A DNA stretch of 64,000 nt from Tiliqua scincoides (Eukaryota; Chordata; Lepidosauria; Squamata; Scincidae). A program made the position numbers and the translations under genes. Below are positions 32,831 through 43,150 of this stretch, in pieces. The notes beneath the pieces were generated by a model. That model was given only the letters and a program-made list of their open reading frames with translations, was not told the origin of the DNA and searched no databases. Position 1 is the first letter of the stretch, and each line of letters starts with the position of its first letter. The stretch covers positions 104,292,659 to 104,356,658 of the forward strand of contig NC_089822.1 in NCBI RefSeq assembly GCF_035046505.1, in the 5' to 3' direction.

Positions 32831-32960
32831 ATGCAGAATGCTGGGAGAGGGGAAAGCATAGTTAACTCGGGGTACACTGGTTAGTGGTCACAATCCACTG
32901 AGCAACTCATGCATTTGTTCTCTACTGAGAGCGAATGCCGGAGCAGGATGTCAATGAGCT
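32831..32960. repeat. unnamed ~127-bp repeat, copy 2
   Basis: Partner of 28031-28157; the CACAATCCACTGAGCAACTC and GTCAATGAGCTCT parts align without large gaps. It sits next to a CR1 3' end. Confidence 0.7.
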
Positions 32961-32994
32961 CTCTCTAGAAGGTTCCTCAGAATGTAGAATGTTC

Positions 32995-33192
32995 ATAATG
33001 GACATCAGGAAGAAATTCTTGATGATCAAGATGGGAACAGATTGCTGAGGAAGGTAGTGGATTCTTGCTCACTGGAGATCTTCAAGCAGAAGTTTGACAA
33101 GCACGTGTGGGAGATGCTGTAGGAGGATTTCCCACTACAGGCAGGGGATTAGACAACCTTGTGGGCTCCTTCCAACTCTATGATTCTATGAC
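32995..33192 (+). mobile_element. CR1 LINE 3' end
   Basis: ATGGACATCAGGAAGAAATT, GTGGGCTCCTTCCAACTC and the terminal CTATGATTCTATGA are the classical CR1 3' end. 5'-truncated to about 200 bp with no coding part of use. Confidence 0.9.
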
Positions 33193-34650
33193 AAATGCTC
33201 CATGTTATTGCAACAACTCAGCAAATGACTGCGGGTTTGGAAAACAGGCAACAATTTGCATGCTAAAAAAGCCCTGTAACATTGCTTCTGTGTAGCCAGC
33301 ATATCACTGCTTCTTTGGAAGCCTTTGAACTTGAACTTTGGAAGTCCTTTGAACTTGATTGCCTCACTTATACAGCTAGTGAAAAAGGCAGCAGTATTAT
33401 TTGTATAGTCCTAATATAAGTTGAGTCTCAATATTCACAAGGGTTCCGTTCCCAGAACTCACATGGATGACAAAAATCACGTTTAAGCAAATCCATTTAA
33501 AAAAATCCCTTTGCTCAGTGATTTAAAAACCGCCTTGCTGACCTTTGTAACACATCAAGCAGACAATCAGTCTCTCTCCAGGTGCTTAGAAAGGCTTCAC
33601 TTGGAGGCAGCAATCCCTCCCTTCAACAAGAGCCACAATGTGGGGGGGGGGGAGAATGGAGGAAGTGATAATCAATGTCATTTAGCATTCTTTGTCATGC
33701 TCAGGGGGAAAGGACGGGTCATTTGCCTCAGAGTGAAGCTATTCTAAGTGCCTGGAGAGAGAATGATTGATGGATTGTCAGTGGGCTGCCCTCTCTTCCA
33801 TTAATGAGGCTATTTGATTTTTTCCTTTTTCCTTTACAGCACTTCTCATCGCGTTGATATAAAACAACAGGTGAAAAATCTGTGGATAATTAGGTCATAG
33901 CTGTATTATGATCTTGAAATTCTTCTAACAAAAAGCCAGATCTAATTCTTCATTTGATATTGATTATAAAATCATTAATCATGGCAAATGCTTACAGTGA
34001 TATCTGTTTGCCTGCCAGATCTCCTAAGCACTGCATATTTTCTAGCAGATGTCTACTGTACATGATGTAAACTTCTTAAAAAGCCAGGTGTTTTCATGGA
34101 GAAAAATAACTTGATTTCTCAAAGAAGGAAACTGAAGAAAGCAGAATCATAACAAATTATCCTGATGATGATTGCTTATATCATATTCATTTCCCAATCT
34201 GCAGCACAAAAGAAAGACATATTTTATCTGCATTGCCAACTAGAAGGGCAATCTGGCCATCCATTTGCATGCTGAGAAAGTCATAATTCTGAACCGTGAT
34301 GGAGGACTTTTCCACACATACAGGTGTTTCCCTTTATCAATGAGGAATACATTTCCCCCCACTCCCAATACCAAAATCCCAAATAAAAGTGAACAGTCTA
34401 CTTACTGGTCACCAAACATTGTTTCTCATTACTCTTCCTTTGCAGCACTCTTTGCTTGCAATCCAAGTTGATATCTCATTGGGCCTAAGAGATATTGAGG
34501 AATCTGTGAAAACTTCCCCCTTTCAACTCCGCATTAGGGTCAAATTTCTAAAAATCCCTCCTGACATCATGGAAGGAATACATTCCCTGAATTTCATGTT
34601 TCTGGGTCCAGGGATTTGGGCTGGACATTGGTGAGTCAGGACATTATAGA
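33193..34650. other. mostly unassigned, with a possible mariner-type MITE at 33417-33500
   Basis: AGTTGAGTCTCAATATTCAC and GGGTTCCGTTCCCAGAACTC resemble the mariner/Tigger-like squamate MITEs; a related fragment is at 44997-45064. A G run lies near 33642. The remainder is AT-rich unique-looking DNA. Confidence 0.4.
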
Positions 34651-34654
34651 TATA

Positions 34655-34680
34655 GATATAGATACAGATATAGATATAGA
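34655..34680. repeat. (GATATA)n, left block
   Basis: GATATA hexamers abut the LINE fragment; a matching block follows it at 34883-34905, so the hexamer array is probably the target and its duplication. Confidence 0.85.
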
Positions 34681-34687
34681 TGTTAAG

Positions 34688-34882
34688 TTGCAACCTTCAG
34701 TCTCGGAAGACTATGGTATCGCGCTCTGGATGGTGGTTCTGGCACAGCGTCTAGTGTGGCTGAAAAGGCTGATTTGAGAGTGACAATCCCTTCCACACTG
34801 GGAGCAAGTGTAGTGTGTCCCTGGTCTGTCTCCCTGGCTGTGGGCCCAGGCTGTGCAGCATGGCCTTTCCCAATTTGAAGAG
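34688..34882 (-). mobile_element. RTE-like LINE, copy D with inverted 5' piece
   Basis: 34688-34846 is the LINE 3' end on the minus strand (hairpin tail, zinc-finger codons, up to the GGCCCAYAGCCAGGGAG segment). 34847-34882 is LINE sequence on the plus strand, CAGGCTGTGCAGCATGGCC to GAAGAGA, equal to about 15174-15210 of the best copy. About 40 bp between the two pieces are missing. Inversion plus a small deletion at the 5' end is the known product of twin priming in LINEs. Both sides are GATATA arrays, consistent with a target-site duplication in a microsatellite. Confidence 0.9.
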
Positions 34883-34906
34883 ATATAGATATAGATATAG
34901 ATATAT

Positions 34907-34945
<39 letters not shown>
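34883..34945. repeat. (GATATA)n then (GA)n
   Basis: Hexamer block followed by about 18 GA units; the serine-leucine and glutamate-arginine frames across it are artefacts. Confidence 0.95.
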
Positions 34946-34948
<3 letters not shown>

Positions 34949-34956
34949 CAGCCTAT

Positions 34957-35135
34957 GGGCCCAATCCTATCCAACTTTCCAGCTCCAGTGTAGTCACAAT
35001 GCAGCCTTGTGGTAAGGGAACACATGTTCTTATACCTTGAGGAGGCCCCAGTGACTGCTCCTCCACCACAGGATGCAGCACACACCCTACTGGCACAACT
35101 GCACCAGCACTGGAAAATTGGATAGGATTGGGCCC
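34957..35135. mobile_element. foldback MITE
   Basis: GGGCCCAATCCTATCCAACT at the left and TTGGATAGGATTGGGCCC at the right, 179 bp. TAT flanks both ends, a possible 3-bp target duplication. Inner arms GTAAGGGAACACATGTTC fold locally. Confidence 0.9.
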
Positions 35136-35649
35136 TATGTCTCTGAATGGGGGTTGGCTTCACCTGTGCATGAGGTTGGATACAAAAGCCAGAGCTCTCT
35201 TTCCAGAGCACTCCTTCTTTTCTCCTCCTCATCCCATCCAGATATTAAATATGTTTGACTGGAAGCTACGCCTTAAGAGTAAAGTCTTAGATGAGATATT
35301 ATATTAAATATTCTTAAGTAAACTAGTGTGATCAGTGGAGCAACAAAATCATGCTTCAGAAAGTAGGGTAAGGCAGACAGTATGGTCTTGTACAACTACA
35401 GGCCCGATTCTGTGGGTGCTTTCCACTGACAGAACTAGCATTCCATCAGAGGAAGTCCCTTTCTGTCAGTACTACCACGCAGCTATGATATGGGCAATGG
35501 AGCTGTCAGCACAAATAACTGGTGAAGGCATGCACCATTGGAGAGCTCAGCTTCTGCTGGAGGAGATGCATTAGCAGTGACGATGGGCATTGGATAGGGA
35601 GGGGCCTCTTCTTTTATCCTTGATAAGGGTTTTTCCGACCAGTCATGCA
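35136..35649. other. unassigned
   Basis: Nothing recognisable. Confidence 0.4.
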
Positions 35650-35850
35650 AAAGGTGAGTGCCTTGCTGGTTAGGCCAAGCCCTTGGCAGCACTCAAACCT
35701 GTCTCTCCTGGCTTCCAGCCTGTGTCATTGTGCAGTGAGCTACCAGCACTTTGCTTTTTCTTGAGGTTCCCTTTGTGTCTTAACCCTGCCCCTCTCCTGG
35801 CAAATGAGTTCCTTCCAATTGGTGAATGCTCCCACAGGGACATGCCCCCT
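35650..35850 (-). repeat. tRNA-like repeat, opposite copy of 59690-60060
   Basis: The complement contains GTGCTGGTAGCTCACTGCAC, a possible tRNA-type A box region, followed by AGGTTTGAG and GGGCTTGGC. The same order occurs on the plus strand at 59940-60050. Likely an old tRNA-derived SINE or a MITE carrying one. Confidence 0.5.
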
Positions 35851-36482
35851 TGCCATGGAAGGACTTGTGTGCTTGTCGCACATGGCTACCCTCTTCCAAG
35901 GGAGATATCTATTTAAAAAATAATAATACCGAAGCAAAACAAGTCAGTCACAGAAATGAGCCACATCCCATTTTTTTTGTCCTAATAAAAGAAATCATTA
36001 ACAGAGCTCAAAAACTGTGCAAATGACATTCTTAAAATATGCAATCCCCAAGCCAGCAGTTTGAAATGGGATCATCCTAGCATAGCATTCTCCTAAGTGT
36101 GCGTTTCAGCTGTGAGCCATTCAGTGGTGTTAATGGGGACTGACAAACCTGTGTGGGCGAAACAGCTCTTAGAATATCTCTTAGTGCTGTCGCGGAATGG
36201 ATATAATGCTTTGGTTTTGGGTTTGTTTTTGTTTTTCAGTTAAAAAACCTTCTTAAAACACAGGTGTCGCTTTGTGGCAGTTTCCAGCATCAAAAGAACT
36301 GAACTTGGTGGCCAGTGACCATCTCATATGATAACTGCAAATATAGCACATTTGTTTAACTGCTTGAAATGGCAATGACAGACCTATTAGCACAGACTGA
36401 TAGGGAAGCTCTGGAATTTTACCTCTGCAGAACAGAACTGTATGAGGCAGCACTTTCCATTTTTCTATTGACACTCTCTGGA
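35851..36482. other. unassigned
   Basis: Nothing recognisable; short A and T runs. Confidence 0.4.
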
Positions 36483-36690
36483 GTTGTTGTTATTTAGAAT
36501 ATTTATATTCTGATTTTCAACCACCACCAAAAAGTCAAAACTGTTTAGGTAGGAAAACAAATGAAGACAAGATGGTTCACTGACCAAAGGGGCTCACAAT
36601 CTTGAAAGACAGACACACAAGAGATGTCAGCAAACAAGTCACTAGGTTGGAGGCTATGCTGGGACAAATAGGGGCAGTTGCCATCCCCCT
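36483..36690. repeat. diverged LINE/SINE tail repeat
   Basis: Follows the order of 50271-50500: a TATTTATATTCTGATTTTCAAC start, GGGGCTCACAATCTTGAAAG, then CACTAGGTTGGAGGC. Much eroded. Confidence 0.6.
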
Positions 36691-37196
36691 GTAAGAGAGT
36701 CACCATATTAAACCTTTACTCAGTTTGATAATACTCCCATTCGTTGTTGTTGTTGTTTTTTTGCAGAGTTTATAGTTATTCTGCTGGCTGACCATATTAG
36801 GCCGATTGCTACTTGATGGCCCACACTGGTCAGTTTAGGTGCCAAGTTTTAAGTGCTTTCTGATTTCTGAAAGAGGCATTGACAATGCATGCTAATTTTC
36901 GGTTTGCCCGGCACAGCGCTCAGGCATGCGCTTCTCTCTAGACATTGTTGGGTGTTATGTTTTATTTTGCGTGTTGCGACTGTAGGTGTGGTTGGGTAGG
37001 GTCATTTGTGCTAGCTGCTGTGCTTCACGCACCATTCTTGGTGGTCCAGCAGAGCCTCCTTCTGATGTTGTCAACTACCATTATGAAGCCACCATTGCAG
37101 AAGACACAGAAAACAAAAAACCACAGCTGTGCTTGATGCCCTCCCTCTCCTGCCTCCTCCCTGTGCCATTCATAATGAGTGAACTACCGTACACTC
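36691..37196. other. unassigned
   Basis: A short GTT run at about 36745. No family or exon recognised. Confidence 0.4.
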
Positions 37197-37515
37197 AGGT
37201 CCAGATTTAAGGCAAATTGCTCCCAACTGGGCCCCACGTATAAGGGCCCCCGGGCTAGAGTAATCTAGTCTTGTCAAAACCACTTACATGTAGGCTTTCA
37301 TGTATGCAATTGTCCATTAAAATGTGCCTAGACCCATTTGGTCCATTAACTCACATGCACTTTTAAAGGGCACATATTGATGTGCTTTCCATTCTACCAT
37401 AGAGATATTAAGTCTATAATACATTTTATTATATCTCTGCAGACCTTGGTTGTGAACCTGGGGCCCTGCAAAAAATGCTTGCCGTTGGGCCCCACAACTC
37501 CTAGGGCCGACCCTG
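37197..37515. mobile_element. hAT-type MITE, family 5 (CAGGGYCGGCCCT ends)
   Basis: Left CAGGTCCAGATTTAAGGC with CTGGGCCCCAC, right TTGGGCCCCACAACTCC and GGGCCGACCCTG. Ends are inverted copies over about 40 bp with gaps. The 8-bp flanks agree at 5 of 8 positions, so the copy is old. Confidence 0.75.
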
Positions 37516-38227
37516 CTAATACTTTATTTTCCATTTCAAAACCTCATTTCTACAAGAGTTTCAGTGGATCGCTTCAAGAATGCCCGATAGGGGAAAAAAA
37601 GTAACGTATATAATATTTTTCCATTTGGGGTTGTTTTGGAAAAATAAATAACTAGACAAGTTCAGCTACGAACTTGTTAGGTTATCTACACTTTTTATCC
37701 ATCGAGCAAAAATGGGGAAGGGGGGGGGAAAGATAAACAATGTTGCCTGCCATGATTGAAAAAAAAAAATAACAGTTTTTCTGCTTGCCTCGTATAGAAA
37801 GAAAAACTCCACTGATATACATTCCAAGGAAGGACAATCTATTAGGGACGTGTTCGGAAAAAGCAATTTATTTCTTGTCTCGACTTGTTGCCCTGTGCAA
37901 TGATCTTGTTGCACAGGAACATACTGGCAGATGTCAAACAAGTCAAAATGGGCCCTACTTTGTTGTGTTTTATTGTTCATCCCAAAACGAAGGCACCACC
38001 TCCTATTATTAATGCCAGCAGGACACCTGAGAGGAAGGGAGGCTGATCCAATACATGATACAGAGAAAGAAACAGACTGCAAGAATTTTGTAATGCATAA
38101 AAGAAAAGAGCTGGCTGTGACTCTCTATACGTACCTGAACAATAGTCATAGGAGAAATTCTCTATGAGCAGGCAGATGAAAGAGAGAAGGAACTGGAGCT
38201 GAGCTGAAAGTCCTGAAAGGATCACCT
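37516..38227. other. unassigned
   Basis: Frames of 82 and 138 codons on the minus strand (37666-38225) have no domain; the DNA holds G and A runs near 37720-37770. Confidence 0.35.
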
Positions 38228-38369
38228 TACCTTACACATGCCCGATCTCATCTGATCTCAGAAGCTAAGCAGGGTCAGGCCTGGTTAGTACTTAGATGGG
38301 AGACCGCCTGGGAATACCGGGTGCTGTAGGCTTATACCATAGTCTTTCGAGACTGAAGGTTGCCAACCA
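38228..38369 (+). mobile_element. 5S-rRNA-derived SINE, copy 4
   Basis: CCTTACACATGCCCGATCTC start, complete box A, intermediate element and box C, and the tail CATAGTCTTTCGAGACTGAA. Very close to the other copies. Confidence 0.95.
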
Positions 38370-38760
38370 TGGGTGTTTGTGTGTAAAGGGTGGGTGAATC
38401 CCTGTTAATGTTTGTGGGAGGCAAAACCGAAGGAGCAAAGTTAGCCAGCTTGGTACTGACCACCATGAGCAGCTCTCTCTGCACAAGGCTACTGAGTTTC
38501 ATCTCCATCCCACCCACCCCTCCTGATTTCTTCCTTCTAAAATAATCAAAATGCCCCCCCCCCCCAATAATTGCTGCCAGAGAATAAAATCATCAAATGG
38601 GGGGGGGGGACGACACTGCAGGCCAGCCCTAAGCAGAGCACATGACATAGTTCATCTGTGGATATGGAATTGAATCAAGGAAATGATTCCAGCCTAATGT
38701 TGATGGCTTCGGGGGAGGGGGAGATGAGACACATTCATAGAGGATAGGTGTATTAATGAA
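38370..38760. other. unassigned, C and G runs
   Basis: Homopolymer C run at about 38553 and G run at about 38600; otherwise nothing. Confidence 0.4.
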
Positions 38761-38856
38761 TATTGCAGTACAAGCCTATTCATGTATACCTGGAAATAAG
38801 TTCCATTATGTTTGATGGGGCTTAGTCTCAAGTCAGTGTGTATAGGATTGCAGCCT
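38761..38856. repeat. short palindromic AATCCTA repeat
   Basis: AAGCCTATTCATGTATACCT through TCAGTGTGTATAGGATTGCA; standard length. Confidence 0.75.
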
Positions 38857-39483
38857 TATTTACATATCAGCATCTCCATGTGCATAGGGGAAGTAGATCT
38901 ATAAGCGCCAGATACTGAATCATGGGAGATGCTCCCTAACCTTCCCCCCATGACTGTTCTCACCATAAAAAAGGCCCTCTGCATGCCCTTGACAGTACAT
39001 TTGATTCTCTCCCCACCAAAGTACCACACAAATCCTCTGGATGGATTTTATGTTTGCTAGTATAGTTGGCCAGTGGGGAGGGGGAAAGCAGGGAGACATC
39101 TGTAGCGAATACAGCTGTCTGCTGGCTCAACATATTTTTTTGTCTCTGTCTCTCCGTGACAAGTATTGGCCACACTTCTAGGTACTATACATAGATTTTA
39201 AAAAACGACACAGGCCCCGCCTGCAGACTTACAATCTAATATAGGCACAGTGTAAAAAATATAAGAGACAGGGAGGAAAGAAAGGCTAATTCTGATTTCA
39301 GCAAGCTTACCTCCCACTGCTGGGAATGGCTCCGAAGGGGAGGGGGAGGAGCTACTTGCATGCCACAGTGAGACTCCCTGCAAACTTAGTGCTTTGCACC
39401 CCCTTAACTATGCCACTGAACATCACTACCCTGTGTTTTTGCTGGAGCACAGGAGGCAAATATGTTGCCCAATCTGAAACTTA
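38857..39483. other. unassigned, hAT right end at 39387-39418
   Basis: CCCTTAACTATGCCACTG looks like the right terminus of a hAT MITE of the CAGTGGCGTAG type; its left end is not visible. Confidence 0.4.
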
Positions 39484-40013
39484 CAGCGCAATCCTAACTT
39501 GTGCTGGAACAGGTAGGCCAGGAGTCCTGCGCTGTATCCAGAGCAAGACAGGGTTCTGAAGTGGCTCAGCCAGAGGTCAGGAGAAACTCTTCCCCTTACC
39601 CCTGGGTAAGCCACTGCAGCCCCAATGGGTCTCCTTGAACTTGCGCCACTTGTGGAGCTGGCATACGTCCAAGGTGAGCGGAGCAGCTTGCAGTCGCTCT
39701 GCACTGTTTGGGAACGGGGCTAGGATAACATCTGGATCCCAGCCCTGCCTCCCGCTCCTCGCCCGCCCACCCCCGGGACCGCCCTCCGCCCACCCTTCCC
39801 CCACCCCAGAACACCTCCCTCCCACATCCTCCCTGCCCTCCCCAGAGCCTTGTGTCAGCCGAGCTTGGCTGACACAAGGCTCCTATGTGAAATCGGCATG
39901 GAGACTGAATTCAGCCTCCACTGGCCAGTGTGCATCCCTGCACTGCTTTACGGTACGTTTGCGACCTTCCTGGGCTGGTGCGAGGAATTTGCGCTGGCCC
40001 AAGGATCGCACCC
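39484..40013. mobile_element. GC-rich MITE-like repeat, inverse of 11736-12205
   Basis: CAGCGCAATCCTAACTTGTG start and AAGGATCGCACCC end. Contains the palindrome GAGCCTTGTGTCAGCC / GGCTGACACAAGGCTC around 39844-39883. Order of blocks matches the complement of 11736-12205. Confidence 0.7.
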
Positions 40014-40515
40014 TTAAGGTCCAATTTGCATTCTGGCAATGCAGAGTGCTTTACAGGGGTTGTGAAAGGTAACAAGCTGCAGCCACACAGTGGTGGCCTC
40101 CAAAGATGCCCCGATGCTGGTAAGTCGACATATGGGGTAGGTGGGAAAGGGATGGGGGTGGGCAGAACAGGGTGGGGAGGGGAAGGAATGGGGTGGAAAC
40201 TGGGGTGGGGAGGGGTATGTGTCGAGGCCAGGAAGAGGGCAGAACTGGTGGCAACAGCACCAGTGATATCGTATCCACTTTCCTGGTCTTGATCTGCCTT
40301 GCCAGGTCCACTCAGACTTGCACCAGAAAAATTGCTGGCACAGGTCTGAGTAGACCTGGTGGGACAGCAAAGCCGTACCTGTAGCCAAAGGAACAAGTGT
40401 TCTTTTATCCGGAAGAAACCTACAGGACTCCCCCGCCCCCCACAGAATGTAGTATGTGCACCGATGGCACAGTTGCATCAACGGGGGAGAGCTAAATAGC
40501 ATTGGGCTGTAACTC
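40014..40515. mobile_element. GC-rich MITE-like repeat
   Basis: From AAGGTCCAATTTGCATTCTG to GCATTGGGCTGTAAC, with GAAAAATTGCTGGCACAGGT and an inner AAGGAACAAGTGTTC stem. The 161- and 176-codon minus frames here are composition artefacts without a motif. Confidence 0.5.
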
Positions 40516-40551
40516 TGCCAATGTTGGAGAGATATACTTTTCAATGTTAGC

Positions 40552-40849
40552 TGTTATGTATGCAAGTTATGCAGGGTCAAAATCCTGCACAACTGATTGG
40601 CCCAGACTTATGGCTGGCCAATCGGGTGATGGATCGAAATCCTACCATCCGACTGGCCCTCTAGTTAATGTTCCAATTGCACCAATCATGGGGAGTCTGG
40701 GCAGAGCTAAAGGGTATAAAAGCCAGAGGTGCTTGCCTTGTGTCAGATTCATTCAGATTCATTGCCTGGTTCTGTTCTGAAGATGGAATAAACATATTGA
40801 GCTGTTATCTCTATGCCTTCCTTTATTCGCATGGACCCACTATATAACA
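40552..40849 (+). mobile_element. solo LTR fossil
   Basis: 298 bp starting TGTTATGTATGC and ending CTATATAACA, flanked by the 5-bp duplication TTAGC (40547-40551 and 40850-40854). Inside are a TATA box (GGGTATAAAAGCC near 40708) and a polyadenylation signal (GAATAAACAT near 40786) in LTR order. No internal region is attached, so it is a recombination remnant. The 5-bp duplication suits Ty3/gypsy-like or retrovirus-like elements. Matching flanks suggest moderate age. Confidence 0.85.
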
Positions 40850-40854
40850 TTAGC

Positions 40855-41208
40855 CTTGGGCAAAAAATATTGCGTCATATTCCTTTTTCCAAGCTTGTGA
40901 AACCTTTCTTCTTTTGATGTGGTTATAAAGGCCCTTTACCTTGTGGCATACACACTGAATTGTATCCATTCTTCCCAGAATACAAAACTCCTTATTAAAG
41001 AGGGAAAATCAGGCTGTCAAGAAATACTTTTTGAGACTCTATAACTCATTGAGAGTGATGATCTTCTATGAAGAGAAGTATTTCAAAGGACAGTTTCAGT
41101 CCGCGCCAAGTACAGTTCAGTAATAGGGGCTACATTATTTATTTTCAAGATTTATACCCTGCCCTTCAATGGAAATGATTGCCATGGCAGGTTGCAGTAG
41201 ATTATGCC
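40855..41208. other. unassigned, SINE-type tail at about 41143-41208
   Basis: TTTTCAAGATTTATACCCTG and CCTTCAATGGAAATG resemble the tail of CORE-type SINEs in inverse orientation, interrupted by the hAT MITE that follows. Confidence 0.4.
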
Positions 41209-41614
41209 ACTGGTACTCAAACTCTGTGGGAGTTTGAGAACCAGGGTAAGTCTTTGCAAAGATGGGGTGGAAAGCAGTGATGTGATCCCTAGGATCGCGC
41301 TGCTGTGGGGGAAGGAGGGCTGCCAGGGTCTGGGAGGTGCAGGAAGCCCTATGGAGCCCTTTGCAGGGCTCCCCGTGGCTTGCAGCATGTAAAAAAGAAA
41401 AATTGCAACCCACTTCTGGTTTCGCAATCACAACCCACCCGCACCCACTGGATCCCAGCAGCAGGTACATTAAGTTAAAAACAGCCCCCTTCCCCCACAG
41501 TGGTGCAATCCTAGGGATCAGGTCGCTGCTTTCTCCCTGCCCCCACCCTTGAAAGGGAAAAGGGTAGAGGTTCTCAGGCTGGTGCGTTACAACCCACCAG
41601 TTTGAGAACCACTG
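41209..41614. mobile_element. hAT-type MITE with internal inverted arms
   Basis: ACTGGTACTCAAACTCTGTG to CAGTTTGAGAACCACTG. Flanks ATTATGCC and GATATGCC are nearly the same 8 bp. GGGAAGGAGGGCTG/CAGCCCCCTTCCC-type arms inside pair with each other. Confidence 0.8.
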
Positions 41615-42005
41615 GATATGCCACAAAGCTATGGTAGAGGACAGTGCTCTCATTTTCTCTCTGGTGTTCTTTCTGCCACGACTGCTGTCCTTAGGAGCCG
41701 ATAGTGAACCCTAATTATGATAGTGAGATTGTGAGGCTTCTCACACACACTAGAGACAATGCAGCTATGGCATCAAAAATGTAGCTACTATAGTATTGTG
41801 GTGAGGTAGCTAAAAAATTGGATGTGATTCCTTTTTTTATTTAAACATAAATAACATATTTATTTAAACATAAAAAATTAAGGTTACAGTATCGAGATTG
41901 CACAGTGTCTTTCAAGTTAATACCATTTCTGGAGAAGAGTGTGCTTACTATCAATTAAATCACCAATTTTCATTTAGCCATTTGGAAAAGATATATCTCC
42001 GAGTC
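41615..42005. other. unassigned
   Basis: AT-rich, nothing recognisable. Confidence 0.4.
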
Positions 42006-42477
42006 CAGTGGTTCTCAAACTTAGGGAGAGTTTTACTGCCTAAATAAGTCTTTGCAGGGGAGGGGCCAGGGCAGTGACACGATCCCCAGGATCTCATCAC
42101 TAATAGAGGCGCGGGAGGATGCTTTCATGTACAGTAGGCTTCTGCAAGCAGCAGGAGTTGCGGGAAGCCCCGCACAGCCCTTCGCAGGGCTCCCCAAGTC
42201 TTAGAATATTGACATACAGCATGCGCAAACCTCCTCTTTGTTGTGACGCGAAACTGGAAGTGGTTTGCGCATGCTGTTGGTCAACATTCTAAGCCTCGGG
42301 GATCCCTGCGGAGGGCTGCGCAGGGCTCCCCACAACTCCTGCTGCTTGCTGAAGCCCACCGTAAGTGAAAGCACATTCCTCAGCCCCTTCCCTCTCACTC
42401 CCCTCCCCGCCCCTTAAAGAGACAGGGAAGCTTTACAGGAACTGGTGGGTTGCGATCCACCAGTTTGAGAACTATTG
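42006..42477. mobile_element. hAT-type foldback MITE, ~110-bp arms
   Basis: CAGTGGTTCTCAAACTTAGG to CCAGTTTGAGAACTATTG, flanks TCCGAGTC and TCTTAGTC (6 of 8). Nested inside, 42140-42220 and 42255-42350 are inverted copies (AGCAGGAGTTGCGGGAAGCC against GGGCTCCCCACAACTCCTGC, and AGCATGCGCAAACC against GGTTTGCGCATGCT) around a ~30-bp loop. A transcript would form a long hairpin. Confidence 0.9.
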
Positions 42478-42658
42478 TCTTAGTCCATTTATTAAGCAGT
42501 AGAATTACAACAGCATCAAAGAATAAAATTGTTAGAAATTTTAGATTTTTAATGCAAAGTCTCTACTGCTTACATAGTGCAGAATTTAAGATCAACACCT
42601 TAAATTCCATTTAATGTACTTTTTGGAGCTCAAGTGAAAACGGGAAATATCTTATAAG
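42478..42658. other. unassigned
   Basis: AT-rich spacer. Confidence 0.4.
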
Positions 42659-43150
42659 TGCAATCCTGACTACTGTGCCAGGATGCTGTGGTGTTAGAAT
42701 GGTCTACACTGAATCTAGTGAAGAGAAAGAGGTTACTGGAGGTCTCCTTGAGATAAGGGGACATTTGTCCCCTTGCCCCAATGTAAGCCCCAGCAGCCAC
42801 AATGGGCTTCTCAGGTTTGCAACAGCAAAATTGCTGGTGAAAGTCAGAGCAAGTTTGTGCTGGGTGATCAGGCTTGGGACTGGAATAGAATACAGTGGGA
42901 GCCAATCCGGCCGATCCCACCTCGCTCCTGGGCCTGATCAGCTCTCCTCTCCCTGCCCTGTTTCACCCCTCCCCACCCCCATTCCACCCTCTCCCCACCC
43001 CTCCACCAGCCCACACAGAGCTTACTTGCTAAAAAAACAGCGCAGGCTTTCCCCACCTATGCTACGATTGTCCATGCAGCCGTAATGTGCTTTATGGCAG
43101 GTTTTGCATGTGCCCGCCCCACCAGATCTAGCATGCTGTGGATTGGGCTG
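42659..43150. mobile_element. GC-rich MITE-like repeat
   Basis: GTGCAATCCTGACTACTGTG start and GTGGATTGGGCTG end, with the inner stem GGGGACATTTGTCCCC at 42759. Relative of the blocks at 29982 and 40014. Confidence 0.65.

Noticed and set aside
34711-35232. 173-codon minus-strand protein
   Set aside because: The frame crosses a LINE fragment, a GATATA/GA microsatellite and a foldback MITE; its middle is a Ser-Leu/Tyr-Ile run from the repeats.
37666-38225. host exon on the minus strand
   Set aside because: Two leucine- and phenylalanine-rich frames without domain, splice signals or conserved composition; likely chance.
40014-40544. 161- and 176-codon minus-strand proteins
   Set aside because: They lie in a GC-rich MITE, have no domain, and are matched by long frames in other phases, as expected from base composition.
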